64,000 nucleotides of DNA, from positions 10,358 through 74,357 of the forward strand of contig JANNVK010000225.1 of NCBI GenBank assembly GCA_031414415.1, in the 5' to 3' direction. Under the pieces are notes generated by a model. That model was not told where the DNA came from. It saw nothing but the letters and a program-made list of their open reading frames with translations, and made no database searches. Positions within the stretch are counted from its first letter, which is position 1; each line of letters opens with the position of its first letter. The DNA is from JANNVK01 sp031414415. Lineage in GTDB: Bacteria; Acidobacteriota; Blastocatellia; Pyrinomonadales; Pyrinomonadaceae. A program made the translations under genes and the position numbers. Below are positions 52,052 to 62,900 of the stretch, piece after piece.

Positions 52052-53893
52052 ATGTGCGGAATTGCCGGAATTATAGGAGTAAAAAATCAAGAAGCGAGTA
52101 AAAAAAATGCTCAGGCGATGTTAAAAACTTTGGAACATCGCGGTCCAAACGATCAAGGAATTGAATCGTGGGACGAAGTGATTTTAGGACATAGAAGACT
52201 TTCAATTTTCGATTTAAGTTCTGCCGGACATCAACCGATGCTTTCGCCTGATGGACAAATTGGAATTGTTTTTAATGGTGCAATTTATAACTTTCGTCCG
52301 CTCAGAAAAGAGCTCGAAGAATTGGGTTATGTCTTTATTAGTCAGACAGATACGGAATGTTTAATATTTGGTTATAAAGAATGGGGAATCGACAAACTCG
52401 CAAGTAAAATTGAAGGAATGTTTGCGATTGGTCTTTGGGATAATCTTCGCAAAACGTTTTATTTGATGCGTGATAGGTTGGGTGTTAAGCCTTTAGTTTA
52501 TCATTTAAAAAATGGCGAGTTAAATTTTGCATCAAGTGTTCGGGCGTTAAAAGAAGCGGGTTTTGGCAGCAATTTGAGTCGCGAAGGCGTTGCAGAATAT
52601 TTGGAATTTGGATTTTTGACTGACGACTGCTCGATTTACGAAGGTATAGAAAAACTTTCACCCGCAACGATTTTAGAGTGGAATAATGGGCAAATAACAA
52701 AGCGACAATATTGGGATTTGCCTGAAACAACCGACAAACTGATTTCATTTGAAGAAGCTGTTGAAGAAACCGAAAGATTGTTTCTCGAAGCGGTTGAGAA
52801 ACGTTTGCAAGCAGACGTTGCGGTCGGTGCATTGCTGAGCGGCGGAATTGATTCGAGCCTTGTTTGTTGGGCAATTGCGAAACTTGGAGGCGATGTCACG
52901 GCGTTTACGGTTGGCGTTCCAAATGATGAATGGGACGAAAGCCACATTGCAATAAAAACTGCAAAACAACTAGGAATTAAACACAAAATTCTCGAAATGT
53001 CGGGCGAACAGCCTTTGAATATTGATAATTTGATAAAGGCTTTTGGCGAGCCTTTTGCTTGTGCATCGGCACTAGGTTTGCTCGACATTTCACGTGAAGT
53101 TTCCCGCGAAGCAACCGTTTTGCTCACTGGCGATGGCGGCGATGACGTTTTTCTCGGTTATCCTGAACATTTGCATTTTTTGATGGCAGAAAAAGTCGCA
53201 AAATCTACTCCGAAAGTTGTTGGAAAAACCCTGCAAGCGTTTGGTTCTTTGCTTCCGAAAAGCGGAATTTCAAAACGTGCAAATTCTTTTTTGAATTATT
53301 CTTTTGGCGGTTTAGGAGCAATTACACAATCGCGAGACGGTTTGCCTGTTTACCAAACAAATAACTTATTGGGCAAAAAACTCGAAAATATCAGCCTTTC
53401 ACATCGTGAAATTCCTTTCACTTCAGGCGAAAATTTGTTAGCAGATTTTCTCAAATATGATCGAAAAACGCGATTTGTCGGTGAATATTTAACAAAGGTT
53501 GACGGAGCAACAATGCTTTACGCACTCGAAGCCCGTTCGCCATTTTTGGACACAAAACTTTGGAAATTTGCCGCGAAGTTGCCGTATTCATTGCGGATGA
53601 AAGACCGAACGCTCAAAGCTGTTTTGCGTGAAATTGTAAAACGCAGAATCAGTCCTGAACTTGCACAAGGAAAAAAACAAGGTTTTGGCGTTCCGGTTCA
53701 ACGTTGGTTGCTTGGCAGTTGGAAACAGTCATTTATCGAAATGATGCAAAATTCTTTGCTCGAAAAAGAAGGTTGGATTAAAGGCGAAAACGTCATCAAA
53801 CTGCTCAACAACTCAGAAAAGCAAAATTGGTCGCCACGACAATTGTGGTTTATTTTGGTTCTCGAGGCTTGGCTGAGATTTGAAAAAAAATGA
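52052..53893 (+). CDS. Asparagine-synthase-like glutamine amidotransferase 2
   Basis: 613 residues. Cys2 (MCGIAGIIG), LEHRGPNDQGIE, NGAIYNFRPLRKEL, PP-loop LSGGIDSSLVCW and LTGDGGDDVFLGY mark an intact glutaminase and synthetase pair. It begins 4 bases after a glycosyltransferase and overlaps the next one by ATGA (53890-53893), so it is tightly built into the glycan operon. Sugar amidation is the likely role. Confidence 0.88.
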   Translation: MCGIAGIIGVKNQEASKKNAQAMLKTLEHRGPNDQGIESWDEVILGHRRLSIFDLSSAGHQPMLSPDGQIGIVFNGAIYNFRPLRKELEELGYVFISQTDTECLIFGYKEWGIDKLASKIEGMFAIGLWDNLRKTFYLMRDRLGVKPLVYHLKNGELNFASSVRALKEAGFGSNLSREGVAEYLEFGFLTDDCSIYEGIEKLSPATILEWNNGQITKRQYWDLPETTDKLISFEEAVEETERLFLEAVEKRLQADVAVGALLSGGIDSSLVCWAIAKLGGDVTAFTVGVPNDEWDESHIAIKTAKQLGIKHKILEMSGEQPLNIDNLIKAFGEPFACASALGLLDISREVSREATVLLTGDGGDDVFLGYPEHLHFLMAEKVAKSTPKVVGKTLQAFGSLLPKSGISKRANSFLNYSFGGLGAITQSRDGLPVYQTNNLLGKKLENISLSHREIPFTSGENLLADFLKYDRKTRFVGEYLTKVDGATMLYALEARSPFLDTKLWKFAAKLPYSLRMKDRTLKAVLREIVKRRISPELAQGKKQGFGVPVQRWLLGSWKQSFIEMMQNSLLEKEGWIKGENVIKLLNNSEKQNWSPRQLWFILVLEAWLRFEKK

Positions 53894-54963
53894 CAAGTTT
53901 GAAACCGATAAAAGTCTTAATCGTTGCTCCAGCATCGCCGCTGATTGGCGGGCAAACTGTGCAAGCCAAAAGATTGCTGGAGAAATTTCGAGATGAACCG
54001 CAACTAATTGTCGATTTACAACCAATAAATCCAGAGTTTTTTCCAAGTTTGCAAAAGATAAAATATGTTCGAACAGTTTTGACGACGATTAAATATATTT
54101 TTGACTTACTCACAAAAATTCCTCGCTATGATGTAATTCACATATTTTCGGCATCTTATTTTTCGTTTATTTTAGCACCAACTCCGGCACTTTTAATTGC
54201 TAAACTTTTTCGAAAAAAAACAATTTTGAATTATCGTAGCGGCGAAGCAGAAGATCATTTAACTCGTTGGAAAACCTCAGTTTCAACAATCCGAATATTT
54301 GATAAAGTCATTACACCATCAAATTATTTAGTCGATGTTTTTGCAAAGTTTGGCTTAAAGGCTGAGTCAATTTTTAATTTCGTCGATGCTGAAAAATACA
54401 CGTTTCGCGAGCGAAATCCGTTGAAACCCATATTTCTATCAAACCGAAATTTTGAAGAACTTTATAATGTTAGTTGCACTTTGCGAGCATTTGCATTGAT
54501 TCAAGAAAAATATTCTGAAGCAAAACTGATAGTCGCTGGCGATGGAAAAGAACGCGAAAAACTTCATCAATTGGCAAAAGATTTGAGCCTAAAAAATGTT
54601 GAATTCCTCGGTCGAGTTCAGCAAGACGACATGCCAAATCTTTATAATCGAGCCGATATTTATTTGAATTCGCCAAATATCGACAATATGCCAAACTCGA
54701 TAATTGAAGCATTTGCTTCAGGAACTGCCGTTGTTTCGACAAATGCTGGCGGAATTCCTTATATTGTTATTAATGAAAAAATCGGCTTGCTTGTTGATGT
54801 TGACGACCATAAGTCATTAGCTAAAAAAGCAATTTTTTTATTGGAGAATCACAAGATTGCTCAAGATATATTAAATCAGGCAAGAAACGAAAACGCAAAG
54901 TATAATTGGGAAAATGTTCGAGAAAAATGGATCGAGGTTTATTTGGGGCTTTCAAAATATTAA
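53890..54963 (+). CDS. Family 4 glycosyltransferase
   Basis: 357 residues of GT-B fold: VLIVAPASPLIGGQTVQAKRL at the N-terminus and NRADIYLNSPNIDNMPNSIIEAFASGTAVVSTNAGG at the donor site. It differs from the transferase at 50924 and likely adds another sugar. After the stop, TTTTCTTAAT (54967-54976) and ATTAAGAAAA (54999-55008) form a perfect 10-bp AT hairpin, possibly an mRNA end. Confidence 0.87.
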   Translation: MTSLKPIKVLIVAPASPLIGGQTVQAKRLLEKFRDEPQLIVDLQPINPEFFPSLQKIKYVRTVLTTIKYIFDLLTKIPRYDVIHIFSASYFSFILAPTPALLIAKLFRKKTILNYRSGEAEDHLTRWKTSVSTIRIFDKVITPSNYLVDVFAKFGLKAESIFNFVDAEKYTFRERNPLKPIFLSNRNFEELYNVSCTLRAFALIQEKYSEAKLIVAGDGKEREKLHQLAKDLSLKNVEFLGRVQQDDMPNLYNRADIYLNSPNIDNMPNSIIEAFASGTAVVSTNAGGIPYIVINEKIGLLVDVDDHKSLAKKAIFLLENHKIAQDILNQARNENAKYNWENVREKWIEVYLGLSKY

Positions 54964-54966
54964 GAG

Positions 54967-55008
54967 TTTTCTTAATTACTAAGTCGTTTGATTTTAAGAT
55001 TAAGAAAA
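54967..55008. terminator. AT-rich hairpin after glycosyltransferase
   Basis: A perfect 10-bp inverted repeat with a 22-base loop directly follows the stop codon at 54963. It lacks GC pairs and a clean T run on the plus strand, so termination would be weak. Confidence 0.35.
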
Positions 55009-55082
55009 AATATTATGTGGACTATATCTGCTGAATATGAAGCCGTGTAAGATGTTTTAATCCAGTAGGTTAATGATAAAAA

Positions 55083-55892
55083 ATGCGTATAATTTTACTT
55101 ACTCACGGCGGTTCTGAGCTATTGATTGAACAACTTGTGAGACTAGAAAACATTGATATTGTTGGAGTTTTTATTGAAGATGTTATTGCACCTCAACGAA
55201 GTTTTTTTGAAAAATTTAAACGGTCGCTAAAATATGATGGATATTTTACGACTTTCAATAAAATGATTTTGCGATATTTACCAGTAAAAACATCAAGTGA
55301 AAAAGAATTAGAATTAATTTCAGATTTACGCCAACAAACAGAAGATATTGCAGCAAGGCATTCAATTCCTGTAATTCGAGTCCATAATTATCATAGTGAG
55401 GAATCTATTGAGCTTTTGCAGCAGTCAAACGCGGATATTGCTGTCATTTATGGGACAAATATTGTGAAAGAAATTGTTTTTTCAATTCCAAAACTTGGTT
55501 CGATAAATTTACATCAAGGTTTGGCTCCAAATTATCGTGGCGGTCCATCTATTTTTTGGGAACTTTTTAATGACGAAAAGGAAGTTGGATTAACTGTCCA
55601 TTTTGTTGCGTCTAAAGTAGATACAGGTGATATTATTTTGCAAGAAACTGTTCCGTTAAGTTATGACTTTAGTTTTGATACTAATTTCGAATTATTTTTA
55701 GATAAATTTCGTTTAAATCTAAAGTCAGCTTGTGCATCTCTCGTGTCAAAAGCTGTAAAGATGATAGAAACGGGCGATTTTCCTCGAATTAAACAAAACA
55801 TAAACTTAGGAAAACGTTATAGATTACCCTTAAAAAGTGAAAAAAATGAACTTAAACGTCGTTTGAAAGCTAGAAAAAAGAAATTAGTTTAG
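55083..55892 (+). CDS. Formyltransferase-family protein (sugar formylation)
   Basis: 269 residues with the formyltransferase core: IAVIYGTNIV, INLHQGLAPNYRGGPSIFWELFN and VHFVASKVDTGDII, giving the Asn, His, Asp set that uses N10-formyltetrahydrofolate. It lacks the tRNA-binding domain of Fmt. In this locus an amino-sugar N-formyltransferase is likely. The C-terminus is strongly basic (KNELKRRLKARKKKL). Confidence 0.83.
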   Translation: MRIILLTHGGSELLIEQLVRLENIDIVGVFIEDVIAPQRSFFEKFKRSLKYDGYFTTFNKMILRYLPVKTSSEKELELISDLRQQTEDIAARHSIPVIRVHNYHSEESIELLQQSNADIAVIYGTNIVKEIVFSIPKLGSINLHQGLAPNYRGGPSIFWELFNDEKEVGLTVHFVASKVDTGDIILQETVPLSYDFSFDTNFELFLDKFRLNLKSACASLVSKAVKMIETGDFPRIKQNINLGKRYRLPLKSEKNELKRRLKARKKKLV

Positions 55893-55919
55893 TTTTGCTA
55901 ACTCTATTGGATTGACGAG

Positions 55920-56900
55920 ATGTTAAAGAAAAGTATTTTAAATTTTTTGGTTAAAACTAATGCTTTTGCGGCGTTAAGATACAAAAATAGGACTCGTGTT
56001 CCTATTTTGACATATCACAGGTTTAGTTTTGAAAATAATACTTTTTCAACATCTCAAATTGCATTAGAAAGCCATCTAAAATATATAACCAAACATTACG
56101 AAGTTATTTCACTGCAATTACTTACGGAAAAAATTTTAAACAAAGAGCCAACACGAAATAAGACTTTAGTGATAACAATTGACGATGGTTACAAGGATGT
56201 TTACGATATTGCATTTCCAATTTTGAAGAAGTTTGCTGTTCCGGCGACAGTTTTTGCGGTTACTGATTTTCTTGACAAAAAAACTTGGATTTGGACAGAC
56301 AAGGCAAGATATTTGTTAATAAACACAAAGCTAGACTCAGTAAATTTCAATATTGCGAGCAAAGATTTTTCTTTTAAACTTGGCGATAAAACATCGAGAA
56401 TAAATTACGCCGCAAAAATTAATTCAGAATTAAAAAAGTTATCAACCGAAGACAGAGATTTAAACATCGAAAAATTAGCAAATTTATTAAACGTCAAACT
56501 ACCGGATTTACCAGATGAAAATTTTAGCAGTTTCACTTGGGACAATGCTAGAGAGATGGAAAATAATGGAGTTACAGTTGAATCGCACACGGTTTCTCAT
56601 CCGATTTTGACAAATGTGAGCGATGAAGTTTTAAAAAACGAGCTGCTTGAGTCGAAATTTCGAGTGCAAACAGAGTTGCAAAAAGATGCCGATCTTTTTT
56701 GTTATCCAAATGGCAATTGTTCCTCGCGTGAGTTTTTAGCGGTTGAAAGTGCTGGTTATAAATCGGCTGTTTCGACAGAACTTCGACTCAGCAAAACGAC
56801 CGATAATATTTTTTCACTTCCGCGGGTTGATTGCGACTCAGATATGAACAGATTTATTCAATCAACAAGTGGTTTTGAGGAATTAAAAACAAATTTTTAA
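55920..56900 (+). CDS. Polysaccharide deacetylase (NodB domain)
   Basis: 326 residues: ILTYHRFS near the start, then LVITIDDGYKDVYDIAFPILKKF (the DD metal pair), TVFAVTDFLDKKTWIWTDKARYLL, and VESHTVSHPILT (the HxxxH ligands) followed by FCYPNG. This is an intact NodB catalytic set. It would remove N-acetyl groups from the polymer or its precursor, which could create the amine used by the formyltransferase. It starts 27 bases after that gene. Confidence 0.9.
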   Translation: MLKKSILNFLVKTNAFAALRYKNRTRVPILTYHRFSFENNTFSTSQIALESHLKYITKHYEVISLQLLTEKILNKEPTRNKTLVITIDDGYKDVYDIAFPILKKFAVPATVFAVTDFLDKKTWIWTDKARYLLINTKLDSVNFNIASKDFSFKLGDKTSRINYAAKINSELKKLSTEDRDLNIEKLANLLNVKLPDLPDENFSSFTWDNAREMENNGVTVESHTVSHPILTNVSDEVLKNELLESKFRVQTELQKDADLFCYPNGNCSSREFLAVESAGYKSAVSTELRLSKTTDNIFSLPRVDCDSDMNRFIQSTSGFEELKTNF

Positions 56901-57030
56901 CTCAAATTTTAAAAATAATAGAAGTTTGTAAATCTTTTTATAATATGGAAGTATTATGCGATTGAGTATTTTTAATGATAGTCAATTTGAGGTTAACCTA
57001 CACAATTTGAAATACTGAAAGCCGATAACT

Positions 57031-57822
57031 ATGGAAACAACAACTGAAAAAATAAAAAAATGGGAAGATGTTGAGGTTGAGAGAAGTGCAAGCGAGGCAC
57101 AAAAAAAGATTACAAATGATTTACGAATCAAGGATGACATTATTTCTAGATATTCGAATCCGCCAGCTGAAACGCCTTTCGCACTCGAATATGCTTATCA
57201 TTTATTAGGTGATGTTGGTAGAAAAACTGTTTTAGATTACGGTTGCGGAAGCGGAGATAATAGTGTTTTGATAGCTTCTCATGGCGGTAGCGTGATTGGG
57301 GTTGATATATCACCTGAACTTATTGATTTGGCAGAAAAAAGACTGGAATTACATGGCTACAAAGATAAAGTTGAGTTTCGAGTTGGTTCCGCACACGATC
57401 TGCCGCTTGCTGATGAATCGGTTGATGTAGTTTACGGAATGGCGATATTACATCATTTAGATTTAGATTTATCGTCGAAAGAAGTTTATCGTGTCTTGAA
57501 AAAAGGCGGAACGGCAATTTTTATGGAACCAGCTCGAAATTCGAAATTAGTTTGGTTTTTAAGAAACTTAATTCCTTATCAACAACCTGACCTTTCACCT
57601 TTCGAAAGACCCTTAACTGACAAGGAATTAGAACAATTTGGAAAAATATTTACAAACTACCAAAGTCGCGGTTTTTCGCTTCCATTTGTAAATTTGATTG
57701 AAGTTCTTGGTTTATCACAAAAATTATTATTTTCGGCAATGCGACTTGATGGAAAAATATTAAAAAAATTAAAGTTTCTCAGTTATTATGCAAGTATTCG
57801 GGTAATTAAAATGACTAAATAG
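57031..57822 (+). CDS. SAM-dependent methyltransferase (class I)
   Basis: 263 residues with motif I VLDYGCGSGDNSVLIASHG, VGVDISPELI-type acidic loop, VGSAHDLPLADESVDVVYGMAILHHLDL and VYRVLKKGGTAIFMEP. It resembles O-methyltransferases of glycan loci. A gap of about 130 bases separates it from the deacetylase; a TATAAT (56939-56944) in the gap has no recognisable -35. Confidence 0.85.
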   Translation: METTTEKIKKWEDVEVERSASEAQKKITNDLRIKDDIISRYSNPPAETPFALEYAYHLLGDVGRKTVLDYGCGSGDNSVLIASHGGSVIGVDISPELIDLAEKRLELHGYKDKVEFRVGSAHDLPLADESVDVVYGMAILHHLDLDLSSKEVYRVLKKGGTAIFMEPARNSKLVWFLRNLIPYQQPDLSPFERPLTDKELEQFGKIFTNYQSRGFSLPFVNLIEVLGLSQKLLFSAMRLDGKILKKLKFLSYYASIRVIKMTK

Positions 57823-57848
57823 GTATAATTCCAAATTTCTTATTTAAA

Positions 57849-57879
57849 GAAAACTTGTCGATTTGGCAAGTTTTTTGTT
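57849..57879 (+). terminator. Intrinsic terminator
   Basis: AAACTTGTC (57851-57859) pairs with GGCAAGTTT (57865-57873) around a 5-base loop, followed by TTTTG. It follows the methyltransferase gene and separates it from the third amidotransferase gene. Confidence 0.75.
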
Positions 57880-57988
57880 TTCTATAGCAATTAGATTTAT
57901 TTTCTTTAATACTTTGCACTTAAATATTGTAAAATAGTTTTAACCAAGATTTTGGTTTACCTCATTTCAAAGAACGAACAAAATTAAT

Positions 57989-59911
57989 ATGTGCGGAATC
58001 AACGGAATTGCATATTCCACAAAATCAAATAAACAAATTGATGAGCAAATTTTACGCAAAATGCGTGATGTAATTCATCATCGTGGACCTGATGACGCAG
58101 GCGAATTTATCGACGGTCAAATTGGTCTCGGTCATCGGCGACTTTCGATTGTTGACGTTTCACACGGCGGACAGCCGATGTTTAATGAAGATAAAAACCT
58201 CGTAATTGTTTACAACGGCGAGGTTTATAATCACGCTGACTATCGCGAAGAACTTGTTGCCAAAGGTCATATTTATCAAACTCATTGCGATACCGAAACA
58301 ATTTTGCATCTTTTTGAAGAATATGGCGAACGATGCGTTGAAAAATTACGCGGAATGTTTGCTTTTGCAATTTGGAATCGGACAAAAAAAGAACTTTTTA
58401 TCGCCCGTGACAGATTAGGCGTAAAACCGCTTTATTACTTTCACGATGAGAAAGGAAATTTATTTTTCGGTTCGGAAATCAAAACAATTTTAGAAGCCGC
58501 CGCCGTCAAACCTGAACTCAATTACAACGCTCTGCCTGATCAATTTGCGAATCACGGAACATCGAAAGACGAAACGCTATTTGTTGGCGTTAAGAGACTT
58601 ATGCCTGGACACACGATGTTTTGGGCAGACGGAAAACTGTCGATTAAAAAATATTGGGACATTTCATTTGAGCCAAAACACTATGATGACGTGGCGACGT
58701 TGGGACGCGGAGACAGGGAGAAAAGAGAAGCTGAATATATCCAAGAATGGCTTGAGTTATTTAAGCATTCAGTCGAACTTCGGTTGATGGCAGACGTTCC
58801 GCTAGGAATGTTTTTGTCGGGCGGAATTGATTCATCAGCAATCGCGGCGGTGATGTCAACGATGGTTGACGAGCCGATAAAAACGTTTTCGGTCGGATTT
58901 GCCGAACGCGAAGCAAACGAATTTGAGTTCGCACGAATTGTTGCGGAACGTTACAAAACCGAGCATCACGAAATTACGATTACGCCCGAACAATTTTTTG
59001 CCGAATTGCCGAAACTGATTTGGCACGAGGACGAACCAATCGGGTTTGACTCATCAATTCCGCTTTATTTTGTTTCAAAACTTGCTGGGCAACACGTTAA
59101 AGTTGTGCTGACCGGCGAAGGCAGCGATGAAATAATGGCTGGTTACGGTCGTTATGCGAAAACTCTGCAACTGCTGAATTACGGCGAGAAATACGAATCA
59201 GCAACGCCAAAATTTCTGCGTTCGGCGATTAAAATCGGAGCAAACGCAGTCGGCGGAAAACTGACGCGAACTTTTTTGACACGCGATAACGACATCGAAA
59301 ATATGTTTTTTGATAACTTCGCAATATTTGGCAAATCAATGCAGAAAAGTCTATTTTCAGACGCAACAAAATCTAGAATCAGCGAGCGAAATCCATATTT
59401 TTATCAAAACGAATGGCTGGCAAATACTGACGCAAAAGAAGCTCTTGACCAACTTTTATACGTTGATTCAAAAACATATCTGCACGAACTTTTGATGAAG
59501 CAAGATCAAATGTCGATGGCTGCTTCAATCGAATCTCGTGTTCCTTTTTTGGATCACAAACTGGTTGAATTTACCGCGAAAATGCCAATCAATATGAAAC
59601 TTCGTGGCACAACAACCAAGTTTTTACTCAAAGAAGCGATGAAAGGAATTTTGCCTGACGAAATTTTGTATCGTCCGAAAATGGGTTTTCCGGTTCCGAT
59701 TGCAAGTTGGTTGCGAAACGAATTCAAACAATATGTTGACGAATATGTTTTGAGCGAACGTGTGTTAAATCGTGGAATTTTTGATGCTGATTTTGTGCGT
59801 GAATTGGTTGCGAAACACAACAAAGGTGAAGATCATTCAAACAGATTATTCAGATTGATAAACTTTGAAATGTGGCATCGGATATTTATTGACGGTGAGA
59901 ATTTTATGTAA
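57989..59911 (+). CDS. Asparagine-synthase-like glutamine amidotransferase 3
   Basis: 640 residues. Cys2 (MCGINGIAY), HHRGPDDAGEF, NGEVYNH, PP-loop LSGGIDSSAIAA and LTGEGSDEIMAGYGRY are intact. Compared with paralogues 1 and 2 it has about 15 extra residues (DDVATLGRGDREKRE, around 231-245), just before the synthetase domain. They are encoded by a GC-richer repeat that shares a 12-mer with the aminotransferase 3' end at 32 kb. Flanked by terminators on both sides, it is a separate transcription unit. Confidence 0.9.
   Translation: MCGINGIAYSTKSNKQIDEQILRKMRDVIHHRGPDDAGEFIDGQIGLGHRRLSIVDVSHGGQPMFNEDKNLVIVYNGEVYNHADYREELVAKGHIYQTHCDTETILHLFEEYGERCVEKLRGMFAFAIWNRTKKELFIARDRLGVKPLYYFHDEKGNLFFGSEIKTILEAAAVKPELNYNALPDQFANHGTSKDETLFVGVKRLMPGHTMFWADGKLSIKKYWDISFEPKHYDDVATLGRGDREKREAEYIQEWLELFKHSVELRLMADVPLGMFLSGGIDSSAIAAVMSTMVDEPIKTFSVGFAEREANEFEFARIVAERYKTEHHEITITPEQFFAELPKLIWHEDEPIGFDSSIPLYFVSKLAGQHVKVVLTGEGSDEIMAGYGRYAKTLQLLNYGEKYESATPKFLRSAIKIGANAVGGKLTRTFLTRDNDIENMFFDNFAIFGKSMQKSLFSDATKSRISERNPYFYQNEWLANTDAKEALDQLLYVDSKTYLHELLMKQDQMSMAASIESRVPFLDHKLVEFTAKMPINMKLRGTTTKFLLKEAMKGILPDEILYRPKMGFPVPIASWLRNEFKQYVDEYVLSERVLNRGIFDADFVRELVAKHNKGEDHSNRLFRLINFEMWHRIFIDGENFM
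58686..58725. repeat. GACGCGGAGACA-type repeat inside amidotransferase 3
   Basis: GACGTGGCGACG then GACGCGGAGACA (58704-58715) within the reading frame. The same repeat type is at 32045-32080. It keeps the frame and falls in the linker between the glutaminase and synthetase domains. Confidence 0.7.
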
Positions 59912-59948
59912 AAAAAGAGCGTAAAACACTAAGTTCTACGCTCTTTTC
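59912..59948. terminator. Bidirectional intrinsic terminator
   Basis: AAAAGAGCGTA (59913-59923) and TACGCTCTTTT (59937-59947) form a perfect 11-bp stem with A and T runs on both sides. It sits between the two convergent stop codons and can serve both genes. Confidence 0.88.
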
Positions 59949-59958
59949 AACTTAAAAG

Positions 59959-62900
59959 TTACGGTAAAGCTGTAATCGTAGAAGTTGTTAGTCTATACGC
60001 AGAATTTCCTGCTCCGTTTACTGCTCTTACACGATAACGATAAGTTGTTCCTGCTGTTAATCCCGAATCTTGATAAGTCAATTGAGTTCGTGGAATTGTT
60101 AAAGAAACAGTTACCCAGTTTGTGCTTGTTGCAGTGCAAGTTGCAGTTGTTCCGGCACATCTTTGAACTTCAAAATTCGTCACATTATTGGCGGTTGAAG
60201 TCCAAGTTAGATTTGCTAATTTTCCTGCCGCTGCAGTTGCAGTCATACTTGCGGGAACTGCCGGAATTCCAACTGTAATTGTGGCAATATTTGAATAGTT
60301 GGTGCCAACCGAATTTACCGCACCAATTCGATAACGATAGATTGTTCCGTTAGTTAAACCAGTATTAGTAAATGTAATCACGTTTGTCGCCAATGTTCCG
60401 CCTGCAACAGTTGCAAAAGTTGTGCAAGTTGTTGAACCTGAACATCTTTGAACAATAAAACTTGTTTCATTATTTGAATTATCAACCCAATCAAGTTTCA
60501 TCGAAGTTGTTGATAAAACACTTGCAACTAATCCGCTTGGAGCAGTTGGAGCTGTTAATACCGCACCAGTTATTCTGTCAAAATTAGCGACTACACAAGC
60601 ACAACCATCAGGCGAATTTGTATCCATAACAAGTCTTAGAATCTTGCCATTTCCGGCAGTTAAACTCATTGACGTTGTTAAATCGGCAAATGTTGACCAA
60701 CTTCCCGTTGAGTTAGCAGTTAATTGTGCTGATGAAATACAATTGCTGACTCCAGTTCCATTTGCATCACAAACTTCTATATGAAACTTACCATTGTTAA
60801 ATTGAGAAGAGTATCTCACATTAAATGTGTAAGTTGCAGTTGAAGGAACATTAACCGTATATTCCATCCATTCACCGGCTCCTGCTTCATATGCTACAAA
60901 ACCATTGCTAGCACTTGCATTTGCCAATAAATCAACGGCTTCAACAGGTGACGAACGATATGCTCCACTGCTTGTTGTTCCAAAAGTGTCGTTATAAGCA
61001 ACGTTTTGTCCACCATTATCAAAGTTTTCAACTTCAATTGGTGTTGTCAAACTTAAATTGGCACTTCTGGCTGAATAGGGTGATTGGGGTGGTGCAGTCG
61101 CAGCAGTTTCAATAGCACCTAAATCAGGAGCAGAACCATTGTAGAGAACTCCTGGAATTAATCTACCAACATCAATCAACGGACTGGTTGCTAATAATGA
61201 AAAATCATTTGTTGCAGAGTTTGTAAACAACGGATCAAGTCTTGTGTTGTTTGTCCAAGTTGGAAATGTAGTTTGTGCCAAAGTCGGTGTATCGTAAAAT
61301 AGATTTCCACCACCAGCAAAATTTCGAACAATTGCGAAAAACGGTCGATTTGAAGCATTGTTATATCTGAAGACATTTCCATCAGTAAATCCTGCAGCCC
61401 AAGGAAAATTAGCTGAATAACACTCAGCAACTATGTCATAGAAGTTGCCGTTCGCACCATCATAGCCAGCATTATTCCAAAATATATTATTTTCGAATGT
61501 ATTGTTTCTGACATACGCATGAGCCGCCGGATAGCCGGAATCACTAATTCCCAACATCAAACCCGCACTTCCGTTTGAAACGAAAGTGTTGTGGTAAATT
61601 TGATTGTTCTCGGGGTATTGCTCTTGAACGGTTGCCCAGATATATCCTTGAATAATCATTCCATAAGATTTGTTATTGTAAACTTTATTGTATCTGATTA
61701 TTCCATTATCACCTGAATATTGAATTCCTGGTCTTGGATAAATAAGTGTAGGATTCGGAGTGTTTTGTGATGCGTTCTTTATTTCATTGCACTCAACCAA
61801 AGTTCCTATTGACCGACCGCCGATTGCTATATTAGTTGCCCATTCATTATTGAAAATATTCTGGGCAACAATATTATTATCATTGAATCCAACTGATGAA
61901 CCTTGCAAAGTATCAGAGTACGCGGCATGTCCGGCATTCCCAAAATAATTTCTAACCACAACATTATTATCATTTCCAGCCGTATCAGTTCCTTCACCGG
62001 GAAGTAAAATCACCGCATCGTTTTCATTTGTTTGCGGGTTTCCAATATCAGTAAAGACAGAATCTTCTATTCTATTGTTACTTGCAACGCGTAATAGTGT
62101 TTGTCCGCTATTGTGAACATATAGATTTCTTAGCCAAATATTATTGGCTCCATTAGACAATGTAATAGGGAAATCGACATTTCGAATTTCAAAACCATCA
62201 ATAACGATATGACTCTGTCCACCAAGAGAAACAGCACCGCCAAAATTTCCAGTTTCAATTATTGCTGATTGTCCGGGTTCTTTTTTAAAAGTGATTTTAT
62301 TTATAGAATTCTCCGAATTGACAGGATTAATCCATTGATTTGCAAAGGTTCCACGTATAAGGAATAAATCACCTGGAATCGCATTATTATTGGCTTTTTG
62401 AATAGTTTGCCAAGCTGTCGCAGGGCTTAATCCATCGTTTAAATCATTACCAGCACTAGCATTCAGATAAAATGTTCGTAATTGAGTCGGAATTGTAGGT
62501 GCCGCATAAGTCGAACATCTGCTACTGATTAAAGTCGGCGGAGTGGGAGCAGTTTGAATTTGTCCAAAGTCAACTGTTGAGCTGTTAATGTTGTTGACTA
62601 AATCCAGTAAACTTGTATCAACTACCATTGGATAAGTCGGGGTTAATGTGCTTGTGTAAATAACCGTTCCGTTTTTAGTGTAAATAACCTGCGTTCCTTG
62701 GACAGCAATTCTAAATACATCTCCAACAGCGTATGTTCCATCAGTGCGATAAGTAAAGTTAAATTCTCGAACTGACCAAGCACTGTTCCCAAATGACAAA
62801 CCATAATTAATTTCTAAATTCGAGGTCGAGTTACTTGTCGTATTTCCTAAGCCGATATAACCGTTGCTTCCAGATGTCGCAGTAAACTCTAAATATCCGT

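Noticed and set aside
56939..56944. TATAAT as promoter of the methyltransferase gene
   Set aside because: No acceptable -35 at 16-18 bases; AT-rich gaps give such hexamers by chance.
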